Assembly (NCBI GenBank): GCA_015039365.1
Contig: WION01000212.1
Coordinates: 1 to 64,000, forward strand
Direction: 5' to 3'
Source: Amanita rubescens
Taxonomy: Eukaryota > Basidiomycota > Agaricomycetes > Agaricales > Amanitaceae
DNA length: 64,000 nucleotides
The notes under the pieces are model-generated. The model searched no databases. It was not told where the DNA came from and saw nothing but the letters and a program-made list of their open reading frames with translations. Below, piece after piece: positions 36,339 through 46,261 of this stretch. How positions within the stretch are numbered: position 1 is the first letter of the stretch; each line of letters opens with the position of its first letter. The translations under genes and the position numbers were made by a program.

Positions 36339-37004
36339 TTACATTCTTCGTTTCCCTTTCTTTTTGTCGCTGACGGGTTCTTCCACCGTTTCTGCAGAAA
36401 ATGTCGGAGAACGGTTTTGGCTGCGATTTTCTTCGGTTTGAAGTGAGGGAGATGGTTTGTTGTCTTCTGATGTGTTAGGTTGAAGAGCTTTTTCTTCAAT
36501 TTTTGTTGCACTTGTAGATGCGTGAGTTGTTGAGGTGTCAGACGTGAATGAGGTTGAGGCAGTGGGAGTGGCTCTGTTTAAGAATTTGTAAAAGGTCAGG
36601 AGGATTGAATGGGGAAAGCGTACGATTGTGTCGGTCGGAACATGCCGAATCTTCGTTTCTTGGATGGAGATGTACTTGTTGAGGGGATAGTGGCTGTAGA
36701 TGATGTTCGGATTTCTGGTCCCAGATTGAAAGCAACTGACATGAGTTCGATGAGGAGAACGCCTGATTCGGTAACAGATTTGCACGTTCCTTCGTTTTGC
36801 TCCGAACCAATGTCAATGCGGATGGATGTACAAGTTGGTAATGACGGTGAACCAAAACGTATAACTGTACGACGGTCACAGTTTCCTTATTCCTATCACG
36901 GGACCGTATGCGTTCACCGATTATTGATCTCAGGGACAAACAATATCATCTGCAATTATCGACATTGCACCTCCTCCTAGGGGATCATTGAACTTGTTTA
37001 ACAT
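36339..37004 (-). CDS. small Ser/Thr- and Lys-rich protein, unknown
   Basis: Exons 37004-36938, 36864-36624 and 36573-36339 join in phase to 180 residues. It starts MLNKFNDPLGGGAMSII, passes FGSPSLPTCTSIRIDIG and VLLIELMSVAFNLGPEI, then becomes low in complexity (STSTSPSKKRRFGMF; SFTSDTSTTHASTSATK) and ends KKKGKRRM. The basic clusters could act as nuclear localisation signals; that is inference only. I do not recognise a family. Support is the splice phase closing over three exons and a typical 50-nt last intron. The first intron (donor GTCCCT) is weak. Confidence 0.4.
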
Positions 37005-38092
37005 GTATGTCGCGCTGTCTTGTTGTCCTGATCGAGAACATATACAGCTCTACGAGACTTCAAAGAGGAGACGTTGCTAAAGAAGCACGATGAAAGCTTG
37101 CTGCGAGAAGATGATCGTCTAGAATGTATGGACAAGCACACCAAAATTTGGTGGAAAAAGGTGAAGAGCGCAGAAGGGAGTTAAGCACAGTACTGTATAC
37201 GCATGTAGTGGACTGCTGACGCGCTGACGTCTGATGAGGTCAGACTGATAAGACGGGCCGAAGCGCAGTGGTGAGACAATTCAGATAAGATACGGGACGG
37301 TTTCCCACGATTTTGGGGGTGGAGAGACCTTGCAAGCAAGGTAATCATGGTGGGAGTTGGATGAATCGGGTCACGGTATGTCACAGCCATGGCTTTTCAA
37401 CATACCGAGCGTTCGGAGTAGTAACCACCGTCATCCAATCCCGCTGATGAACTGAAAGTCCCATGCGGTTGCTGACAGATCCGCCATTCTGGCGCACTCA
37501 CGCTGACTGGTTTATTTGCGCCAGCTCAACGTAAACCTTACACTGAGTGCATATGGCCATCACCCCTATGCTGACCTCTATTATGGACGACCACAGCAAG
37601 ACAGACCTTCTCTTTTTTTCGCATGGTACCGAGTGTATAAGCGGACTGAGAGCAACGCCACTTCTGCATAGCATGTGGCACACACCGTGCAGTGCTGCAT
37701 TGCTAGACTACCTGCCTCTGATCAGGAGGTGCACCTCGTTAAATAACGGTTTTACTTCAGCTATACTAAGTTTCTACCGAGAAAAAGATCAAGGTATGGA
37801 TTTACGATACTCGAGTGGAAAAAGAAGAGAAAAGTACGTGCATCATTCCTGTCTGCTATCGAGAAGACCGTCGAAAGCGCGGCTTCCGTCCAACGTGCTC
37901 ATTAAATGTTGTAATGGTTCGGGGTACTTGTATCCACGGCCATGATTGGCGATTGGAAGGGGCACTGCTGTCGATTATAGACGAACCGATATCACACCGC
38001 CAATCTAGGGGTGCGAATACGTCTTCAGACGTTCTGTGACTCCATGGCTCCGGCTGTTTTTTAGCCTGTGCTTAATATACATTCTTGAAACG
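37005..38092. other. upstream region of peptide gene 3
   Basis: No gene seen. From about 37850 it shares the GAAAGCGCGG and ACCGATATCACAC segments with the regions before peptide genes 1 and 2. Confidence 0.45.
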
Positions 38093-38099
38093 TATAAAG
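38093..38099 (+). promoter_or_regulatory. TATA box of peptide gene 3
   Basis: TATAAAGAGGT about 55 bases before the ATG at 38152. Confidence 0.7.
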
Positions 38100-38151
38100 A
38101 GGTGAGTCGCCTGGTGCCAACATAACATCTACTCAACGGCTATATCCTACA

Positions 38152-38353
38152 ATGAACCAACTCTACGCGCTTATTGCTTTCTTCGCCCTCGCCTGGATGG
38201 CAGGTGCTTCACCTATTCAGGAGAGAGATATCCCAGTCGTTGGTAAGTACTGCAAAGACTACATTGTCGATCCGGAACTGATGATTGACAGACGGAGGAG
38301 ATATCGAGACCAGGCATGATGCATTCTGGCTAGTCGCGAGCGACGATCGTTAA
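38152..38353 (+). CDS. small secreted peptide precursor, family copy 3
   Basis: Exons 38152-38242 and 38292-38353 give 50 residues. The signal peptide (MNQLYALIAFFALAWM...) ends AGASPIQE, matching copy 1 best. The phase-1 intron is at the same place (VV|D). The C-terminal half is IETRHDAFWLVASDDR, so the shared pattern is basic-x-D-x-x-[FW]-L, with a different tail after it. A 3'UTR GTAAGG...CAG element follows the stop codon as in the other copies. The first half is conserved and the last residues diverge, which fits precursor peptides or rapidly evolving secreted effectors. Confidence 0.75.
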
Positions 38354-38514
38354 CCAAGGTAAGGCTCTGCCATGCACAAGTCCAACATCTACTTAAGGTT
38401 TCTTGCGGTAATTCAGCCCATTCAATCCTCGAAGTTGTAGAATACCAATATCATTATGCGGACTGAATTGGATCAGAGTATTACGGACTTCATTACCGAA
38501 TTCGTAATTTAGAT

Positions 38515-38735
38515 TGTATTTAATGGCTAAAACACCGAAAATCATTTAACTGGTTGCCCGCCGGCAGTTATGCAACACATGCGACGACGAGTAAAGTCTA
38601 AGCGTCCCCAATCGTAACATACATTGTACTTAAATGGCTAAAACACTAAAAACCGTTTAACCGGTCGCGTAGCAGATATGCGACACATGCGGCGACGAGT
38701 AGAAGTCCATGTGTCTCCAAGCAAAACATATATCG
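38515..38735 (+). repeat. 110-bp tandem duplication (two units)
   Basis: Unit 1 (38515-38624) and unit 2 (38625-38735) share AATGGCTAAAACAC, CACATGCG.CGACGAGTA and further blocks. They are diverged by many substitutions. Non-coding; it lies between peptide gene 3 and the 3' end of the next gene. Confidence 0.8.
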
Positions 38736-38852
38736 CAATAAGTTAAAATTCCTCACAGCAATCCACCTGGTACCTTCAACATAAATAGAGTATAAAGAAT
38801 CATATAGCCACCAGACGGCGACAAGGATATAGGTCCGATCTGCACCGGATAA

Positions 38853-39837
38853 TCACGCAGTCTGGTATTGGTACATAAAGATCCCTGTGGTGGTCGCTTC
38901 AGTGCCCTGAACAACTCACAAACGCAAAAACACGCACCCCACGTTGCATTCTGATTCGACCAAACGTCGAGCTGACAAAAGGGGTTCTCCGCAGCACACG
39001 ATATCTCAAAAGTTAGGTGGGAACCAGAAGCGCAGGCCAGGGGCTCCGATTCTGTTTCTATCCCACGGGTTCCCCGTAAGAGCGCCACTCGCTTGACGCA
39101 ACGGGGTCTATTGCCCCATGACACACGCTCTAGATCTGTGCGCGCAGTGTCCAGCTGACACACATCAAGCGATATATTTGGTGTACTTTCGTCGCCCAGG
39201 GAGAAAGGGTGGGGCAGCGTGGCGTTAAGCCCCGGAAGACGTAGCGTGAGTGTACACTTTTCCATGCCGAAATCCAAGACCCTGTATTGGAGCAATGTGC
39301 GAACCTTGCAACGTTAATAAATAAGCCCAAGTAACGTAGTTTCCGAAAATCGCTCTTACCGTGCCATTGACTTGCAGGTGACGGTCTGGAGGGGCGAGCG
39401 TGCCGAAATCGCTCAACCATTGATGGTCGCCTTGCGCAGACACCTTGTCTGGATACGTCTCGTAGACTTGGACCGCGCGTCTCGGCATGTTGATTGTGCG
39501 GTTGTAACGGCTCGGTGTCAATTGTCCAGACTCGTAAAGCTCGTCGAGTCCGACATACGAGCTTCGATATTCGAGGTCGTCCAGGCCTACTTGAGAGAAC
39601 AATAAACGAGTTATATAGGTATATGCTGCAATGTCGACTGCGACGAGCACCACCAAGACCGCAACGGCCACGAATAATAGATTCGATCTTTTTGGGTGAG
39701 AATAGCTTCGGTTTTCAAGTGCATCGACTTGGTTAACGTTAGCCGGTAGAAGACGTGGACAAAATTGACGTACTTTCGTCTTCGTTGGAATTCGACTGGT
39801 CTAGCAAGTGACTAATTTCTTCTTGGGAGTCCCACAT
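38853..39837 (-). CDS. type II membrane protein of a mushroom-expanded family, function unknown
   Basis: Exons 39837-39774, 39727-39360, 39304-38938 and 38884-38853 join in phase to 276 residues. It has a short acidic cytoplasmic N-terminus (MWDSQEEISHLLDQSNSNED) and one TM around residues 41-58 (VAVLVVLVAVDIAAYTY). The extracellular part carries the family blocks YRSSYVGLDELYESG, LAPPDRHLQVNGT, YRVLDFGMEKCTL and FCQLDVWSNQNATWG, with the typical ending IFMYQYQTA. Such proteins are abundant in Agaricales genomes, often in multigene groups; I know no biochemical role. The last 32-nt exon was chosen because it restores the family's usual C-terminus. Confidence 0.75.
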
Positions 39838-40139
39838 GATGTTAGTTATGAAGAATGCTACCTTGCGCCGTGCTTAAGAAATAACACAGCATCCTGGGTA
39901 TGAATCTGTATGAATGAGGCGATGTTCGATGTCAAGGTGCGGCTAAACCATGAATGGAAACCGGTGATTACGTTATGAGTGTCGGACTCGTACGTCAATT
40001 TATTGGTCTGACTACGGGAGACTAGTGATTACGATGACAACAGACTCGGCAAGTTCCATCTCCGGTACCTCGATTCACGGAAGCTCAAAGATGGAAGCAC
40101 GGAACACATATATCTTCTAGCATGCAATCTACATAATTT
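39838..40139. other. intergenic, no supported gene
   Basis: Short spacer between two minus-strand genes. Nothing recognised. Confidence 0.4.
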
Positions 40140-41198
40140 TCAAGGCGAAGGTGGAGTCAGAGCAAATACATAAAGAGGCCATTCCCCCCATGGAGATGGA
40201 ATTATTATATGACCCTTTTGGTCAAACCCATAACTCTTATAAAAGGGGACCTTAAACAAAATTTAACCAGTACGTACGATACGGACGCGTGTATAACTTA
40301 CGTTGGCATCCGCGGTAGTGCTAAGTGCCATGGTGGCGCCGCTGGCGGCGGCCTGATACACCTTAACCGACTGTCAAAGTAAAAAAAGGACAATTACCTT
40401 TTCTCGGACGAGATCAATGAGCGTCTTGCAGATCCGTTTACGTTGGTAATCGCGCCGAACCATAGCCATATGCAACCACCATGAGTCAATTTTACCCTAG
40501 TAATAATTTCACCGTTGAGTCACTCTTTGCTGGAGGTCAGGGCTGCACGTACTGTAGGTCCCAGAAGCTCATTAACGAAGGTCGGAAACCTGGCCATGTA
40601 CTATCATATTTGTTAAACATGTCAGCTCATAGATGCGCCGGTAAAAACATACAGTTTTCTTGTAAAAGTCTTTACCGATTTCTGGTAACTTGGTCATAAA
40701 GTCATTCAAACCTAATGCGCGCTGTTCCGGCCTAACATACAGCTAAGTGATATCGATCAAAAAAAGGTATGCTCGCGACTGACGTGCTAAACATTTCCTG
40801 ACCTGGGGGCATCCACATTGTGAAGCCGACAATTTCCCCCTTGTCATTAGTTGCGGTGTAATATTCACCGGCCGCGAATATCCCAGCTTTCAGCATCGCT
40901 CTCGCCAATTCCGGGATCAAGGCGGCTTCACCGCCCGAAAGGCTCAGTGCAGCCATGTCTTGAGTTTGAGTTGTTATTGAGCAGCACACAAAAAAAGTGA
41001 CAATTACTATCAGCCATCAAATCCGCAAAAAGCGCTACTGATTCTTCGATTTCCTCATCTGCACACGCAGTTTAGATGATCACGACCGACATGAACTCAG
41101 ACGTACTCGTTGGATTAGGAACATGCTGGTAAGTGAGAGTCATTTCTCGTCGCGGAGGATGTGAGAGCAGCCGCTCAAACTCTTTTTCAACCCACATG
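40140..41198 (-). CDS. GNAT-family N-acetyltransferase
   Basis: A seven- to eight-exon minus-strand gene. The first exon is MWVEKEFERLLSHPP. Then come DEEIEESVALFADLMA, ALSLSGGEAALIPELARAML, the strand pair EYYTATNDKGEIVGFTMWMPPGQ, and EQRALGLNDFMTKLPEIGKD. Next are FVNELLGPT and the acetyl-CoA-binding region LHMAMVRRDYQRKRICKTL, followed by the C-terminal strand VPFYKSYGFDQKGHI. In the usual pattern the residue after QRK is Gly; here it is Arg, which may weaken cofactor binding. Family role: transfer of acetyl from acetyl-CoA to an amine, in metabolism or detoxification. It lies between two DUF3328-region genes, so it could belong with them. Several introns were placed by family fit and may be off by a few bases. 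Confidence 0.75.
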
Positions 41199-41495
41199 CT
41201 CGGCACAGCACGCTATTCCGAGTTATCAGTTTCATAAGTACCAATTTATAAGGCGATCATCTTTCGATTCGGAGCAGCTAGCTTTGGTACTTCTAACAGA
41301 TGGGCGGTGACAGGGCCGAGATCCTATTTAAATTTAGCCGAAACATGCAAGTTACCCTGCGTACTGGAGACCTGTACAGCTTTCGATACTGCAGCCGATG
41401 TCATAAGCCCTCCTGAATGCACACCAATTATGTACCTATGCACCAAACCGTCAATTAGCAACGTAGTACTCGGCCCACGATAACGCTCAGACGCA

Positions 41496-42196
41496 ATGGT
41501 GCAACGTACCATAGTCGGACTCGTCTTCCTATCAGCAGCCTCTCTCTACCTCACCTTCACCCTTATCAACGTCGCAAAGGACATCAGAGCAGTGCTCGAC
41601 GCTCAACGCATAACGCACACCACCAAGCCCATGGACTTATACAGCAAGTCGACCTTCCACCCAACTCCGTATTTTATCCTTCCTAACTCACGTTATTAGC
41701 TTTTCTGGGACGCGACATCCCTCGATACCTACCCGCAAAACACAAGCAAGTCAAGATGGTCGTCGAAGAATCCGTGCATTACCCCATCGTCGGGCCCGAA
41801 GCTGAGAAAGAATGGTTATGGACGGCACCATTGGGAGACAACCATGTTCGTCTTGGCCCTGAAAAACGGATGTTTGCCGTGGCCATGTTCCATCAACTGC
41901 ATTGCCTAAGAGGAATTAGAGAGTCGTTGGAAGTTGGATGGGAGCTATTGAGTCGAGCGAGGCAGGGTCATATTCATCATTGCTTCAATTATATTCGGCA
42001 GTGGACCTTATGCGATGGGGACCTTACGCTGGAACCGGGGGACTTTACTAAGAGAAATTTGACGGTTGAGAGACAGGGAGCGGTCCATACGTGTCGCGAC
42101 TGGGACCCGGTGTACGAATACACGGCAGATATATGGAGAGACTGGACAAAGTTTAGAATCGAGCACAATATTCCATATCATCATGATGTGGATTAA
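41496..42196 (+). CDS. UstYa-like (DUF3328) membrane-anchored oxidase, copy 2
   Basis: Exons 41496-41643 and 41700-42196 join to 214 residues. A single TM at residues 4-24 (TIVGLVFLSAASLYLTFTLI) is followed by FLGRDIPRYLP, VKMVVEESVHYPI, EWLWTAPLGDNHVRLG, and both full motifs: HQLHC (in AMFHQLHCLRGI) and HIHHC (in GHIHHCFNYIRQW). The end is CRDWDPVYEYT and a short tail. Unlike copy 1 it keeps all motif histidines and cysteines. The intron appears to be GC-AG with the donor GCAAGT; no GT donor keeps phase. Family role: oxidative tailoring of ribosomal peptides in ascomycete dikaritin clusters. It faces the peptide-gene region, with the GNAT between. Confidence 0.88.
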
Positions 42197-42306
42197 CGTT
42201 GTAAATTTAATTTTTAATCCACGCGATATCGTACAAAACATTGGCTACTCGTGGCGTAAAATAACAATACACCAAGATGATACAAAATGGACATGAGCAT
42301 GCCAGC

Positions 42307-43412
42307 CTATTTCCGTGCAAATGTAATCTGTAAAACTGGTGTCAGCGCAAGACGTTAGCAGAAAGGAGATAAAGACGGACCTTGATCTTGTTCTCCCCAT
42401 CCAGCTTGTAATTATGCAAAGCATCCTTCGCCACTGTCGCACTTCCCTCATCAAAGTATTCCACGAATGCAATATCTCTTTTTGTGGGAATAAGCCGAAC
42501 TTCGTGTAAATTGGGATATCTGGACCATCCAGTCAACACCTGAGGGTGAACAACAATAAAACCCAATACGTACTGAGAGAACAACGCCGTAAGCTGCTCT
42601 TTCGTAACGCTTTCTGGGAGATTTTGCAAGAACAAAATCTTGTTTGGCGGGAGATACTCGTCTGGCATCTGGACATTGGGCCGTCTGGGTGCAGGAAGGG
42701 CAGAAACACCGTCCACTGATGAAAAAAAAAATTTAGAAAAAAATTGCAAGGTATTAGAAACAGACGCACTCGCAGCTGCCATCCGTTTCGCCTTGAATTT
42801 CTGTTTTAGTGGGTTCGTATACCGTGTATTTCCTGGGAACAGAATGTCTCGTCATCTCCGACTGCTAGAAACCCAATAACATACGTTTATGTTCATCCCG
42901 TGCTGCCTTGTGCTTATCGAACTGTTCCGGATCCAACTTCTTGATGACTGCATCCGACCGCGCCCTTGCGTATGATATTTGCTGGACAAGATGAAAGTCT
43001 GAATGTCTCGATCAAACATGCAACATGTAACGAAACCCACCATAGGTTTTGAATACAACGGGAACCTCTGCACGTCTTTCAATGCCTTCTGCGCGCTTTC
43101 TTTAGAGGAAAAGGAGACGAAAGCCTGTCCCCGCATTCTCAAGTTGCTATGCGCGATGACATCGACAACTTCCCCATATGACTTGAACAAGCCTCGAAGC
43201 GTTGCTTTCAAAACTGTGTGCGCGTTAAGAGCACATTCGAAAGCGGAATGCAAGCACAGACCATCAATCTTAATTTTTTCGTTCAAGTTTTGAATGTAAA
43301 GGGTTTCGCATGAATATTCAGGCTCTGCGGAATCTTCAGGGATTGCAAGAGGTGTTGGCGTCGACAGGATGCCCTGCATTGCATCTGGTTGAGGTGCTGG
43401 CGCGTCCGCCAT
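42307..43412 (-). CDS. U1A/U2B''-type snRNP protein (two RRMs)
   Basis: A minus-strand gene of about six exons. The first RRM has RNP2 LYIQNL (after YSCETLYIQNLNEKIKI) and RNP1 RGQAFVSF. The linker follows with SDAVIKKLDPEQFDKHKAAR. The second RRM has RNP2 LFLQNL (in PPNKILFLQNLPESVTKEQL) and RNP1 RDIAFVEY. The last exon reads ITFARK. This order and the sequence are diagnostic for the U1A/U2B''/SNF family, which binds U1 stem-loop II or U2 stem-loop IV RNA in the spliceosome. I cannot say which of the two roles applies; many fungi have one gene for both. A conserved housekeeping gene, useful as a synteny anchor. Confidence 0.93.
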
Positions 43413-43590
43413 CGTGTGGTCAAAAGAAGCAGATACGTTTGTTTGTATCTATTTACAGAGTACTACAGATTAACTCGGATTTCAACTCATCATCACTATT
43501 TCGCTCCGAATCTGGGAGTTTGCTGTGAATTCGGAAGGACTTTGATACTATTACAATACTTGTGGCTGCATTGGTTCCTTCGTCTCTCCG

Positions 43591-44798
43591 TTATCTGTGC
43601 GGTCCGATGGCAAACGCGACGACGTTTGTCGACGATTTCGTCCTTCTTCCAGGACGCGGCGGTATCGGTGGTGGTGATCCGGGTACAGAATTCTGCGCCC
43701 CGCCAGTTTGTCGCGATGCTTCCCCAAGAGGCATTGCCGATTTCGCCTTTTTCAAAGGGCGCCGACTTGGAATTTCTGGTTTTTTCGATGGAGATGCGAG
43801 GTTCTCCCCTCCTTTGAGATTCTCTTGCGACGGCAGTGGTTGCGATTCTTGATTCGACGATCCCGACAATGGTTGACCCATTCTCAGCAATGGAGCCGAT
43901 TGCAGCCTTTCAGGCTTTAGGGGTCGCGGCGGCGGTCTAACCTTTACTGCGGCGCGGCTCCCTGACGCAGCCGACATGGACGTTAACGATTTCGTCCTTT
44001 TATTAGGACGCGGCGGAATCGATGGCGGTAAACCGAGCGCAGCCCCTGCAGGCTGTTGCGATGTCCCAAGGGACATTTCCGACTTCGCCTTTCTTGGAGG
44101 GCGCCGAGTCGGAATTTTTGGTGTTGGCAATCGAGATACAGGTTTCTCTTCTTGTTGCGTTGGTATCCTGTCTGATGGCGGAAGCGGTGGATGTCGCTTT
44201 GGTGGTGGTGGTGGCGGGGGTGGACGTCTCTTTGGTGGGTTGTCTCGCGGCGGTCGTGTTGGATCTCGCGGCGGTGGCGGCGGTGGCGGTTCCTTCTTTG
44301 GGCGAGGTGGTAGTGGCGGAGGCACCTCATCTCGAAGCGGAGCTGGGCGGGGTGGTAGTGGCGGAGGCACCTCGTCTCGAAGCGGATCTGGACGGTGTGG
44401 CCGTGGTGGAAATCCCTCCTTCTTTTTCGGGGATTGTAGATTTGGGTCGGATGGTGTCAGTGGCAAAGGCTTCCATTTATTGGATTTATTTACCGCCGAC
44501 GAACCTGGTCCCGGGATGGGCACCTGCTGTACAGGTGACGGCTGCGACTTCGATGCTGATGCAGGCTTCTGCGCGGACTTCTTGCCCGGTAGCAAGGATT
44601 TAAATGAGTCAAGGAACGCAGGTGCACGTCGCACTAGTGAGAAATCCTTGTGATGCCAAAGGTTAGGCCAGCAATCATCGCAACAAAAGCACAACGCACC
44701 GAGATAGATAAATCCCCATCACGATGGGTTTGGTACAACGGAAATGCGAGGGATGATGCGAAAAAGAGCGCGATTAGATGATGTATACGTAGACGCAT
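43591..44798 (-). CDS. proline-rich protein with PPLPPRP repeats
   Basis: One long exon (stop at 43591) reads upstream to about 44640. It is joined, by an intron I cannot fix exactly (about 44635-44700), to a start exon with ATG at 44798 (MRLRIHHLIALFFASSLAF, signal-peptide-like). The body is rich in Pro, Arg and Lys. It contains the repeated class-I/II SH3-ligand motif PPLPPRP (twice), polyproline runs, and two diverged copies of a module with IP[ST]RRP, KAKS and PPRP..RTKS. No globular domain is seen. If the signal peptide is real it would be a cell-wall or secreted protein; if translation starts at 44694 it would be cytoplasmic. The opposite strand has a Gly-rich ORF that is only its shadow. 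Confidence 0.55.
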
Positions 44799-44843
44799 GG
44801 GCATATATCGTGAGTGATGAGGACCAGCCTTCTTGAGATCCAT

Positions 44844-45948
44844 TGTGTCAACGCATGACTTTATAGCATCAATAATCATCTAAGCCCCTGTGGAGATACA
44901 TCTGAAACATCTTGCAATTGCTCGAAACGGTTGTCGTCGCGCTGAATTTTCGGATAAAGAGTGGTGGCAAACTCAGCCGAGTCCCCCGAGCTGAGCTGTA
45001 TTCTCCGATCGGCTCGGCTCTAGTTTTGGAGTCGCTGAGTAGTGGTCAATGTGCGCAATGCGCAATGGTATGCTTTCGCGGGTGAACGTTGAACGTTGAA
45101 CGTTCGTCGGAGGCCTCGAGCAACGGCGCACAAGTATAAATTAAAACAAACAACGGCATCAATGCGCCCCTCCGATTGGTTCTCTCGTCCTCTTGACATT
45201 TAAGTGTATGTTGCGGTTCACAGCGTGCAGAGGAATGACTCGGACTCTGCTCATGACATCCTGGCTGATTCCTGTGGTGGGTGGCAGCACCTGGACCGGC
45301 CAACCTAATCAACGTCTTATCATTCAACCCCACAAATTATGCCATTGTCCATTTTGACGTGGCTCAGGTTCATTGTCACCGCATACACCCTCCGCTGGCT
45401 CAGTAACATTAACGACTTCAGAGGTTCAGCCGTCATCTCCGCATCGACCAACACCTATACAGAGAGCATTAATCTTGAAAATTCACGCGCCAATTTTTTA
45501 CCTGTGATAAACCCAAATATTTCAGTCCTCGCATGTGGAGTACCTGGACGTGGATCTAGAGGAGCGGATGAACTCGATTATGATTGTAAATCTTCCAGCC
45601 CAATGGCGACAATGCTACACTGTACTAATTTTTTTTTTAAAATTCATATGGTTGTGGTGGTCTTCACAAAACGGATGGACACTATCACACTGGCGATATG
45701 GAGACGAATAGTTGGCTCTATGCCAAACCCAATCGACCAATTCGCCCACTCACACCAATACCGTAGCTAAAGCGGTAAAACCAAATTCAAATTACAAAGA
45801 CGAATGGGTGTACCGTGCTGTCATAATTATGTGGTTGACAGGAATATACAACTAATGCGTCGAGTCAACATCTCCGAATATATATCGCCCCAGAACTCAG
45901 GTCCATTTCTCTCACGAGTGCGCAGAGGTTCCTCAGCCTTGAGCAGTG
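44844..45948. other. intergenic; one unsupported 143-codon ORF
   Basis: A plus-strand ORF at 45339-45770 begins MPLSILTWLRFIVTAYTL but has no family signal. A short CGTTGAACG tandem lies near 45085-45105. Nothing else supported. Confidence 0.4.
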
Positions 45949-46261
45949 TCACGACTGCCCTTTTTTTGTGGTGGTTGCTCCTTGCTCCGGGGACTCTTCT
46001 TCAGCTTTTCGCTTGCCCTCGCGGCTTGGCCCGGGCTTGTAGTCTGGTTTAACTTCAACTCCACCCCCTATGTCGAACCTTACTTCTTTTGGTTTCTTAC
46101 CAGCTTCCTTTCGTAGGATAAGTCACTTATCCTCAAACACCACGAACCTTCAAGGGGGTGGACACAGCGTCACCTTGGACTCCCCGCGGGTCCAACGGCG
46201 CTGCATGCAAGGCACATGCAAAAAGCAGAATGATCGGCAAAGTGTAGTGGTGTAGACGCAT
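45949..46261 (-). CDS. small Lys/Glu-rich secreted protein
   Basis: Exons 46261-46148 and 46107-45949 join to 90 residues. The signal peptide is MRLHHYTLPIILLFACALHA with a likely cut before APLDPRG. The mature part contains EVRFDIGGGVEVKPDYKPG and a highly charged end (REGKRKAEEESPEQ, TTTKKGQS). The intron of 40 nt is short for this genome, which lowers confidence. Its 5' region and first codons resemble those of the proline-rich gene at 44.8 kb (ATGCGTCTAC in both, and GAGGACCAGCCT in both leaders), so the two may share an ancestral promoter and signal exon. Function unknown. Confidence 0.5.

Noticed and set aside
36538..36939. 133-codon minus-strand ORF as the reading frame of the 36.3-37.0 kb gene
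   Set aside because: A different frame joins three exons in phase with good introns; this one cannot be extended.
33635..38353. Mating pheromone precursors (B mating-type locus) with the 7TM gene at 31.2 kb as STE3 receptor
   Set aside because: The peptides have signal peptides and no C-terminal CaaX box, and the 7TM protein belongs to a different mushroom family without STE3 motifs.
43976..44653. 225-codon glycine-rich ORF on the plus strand
   Set aside because: It is the reverse complement of the proline-rich exon (CCN codons read as GGN); no start context or domain.
45339..45770. 143-codon ORF as a gene
   Set aside because: Hydrophobic start but no homology I recognise and low-complexity stretches; likely chance.
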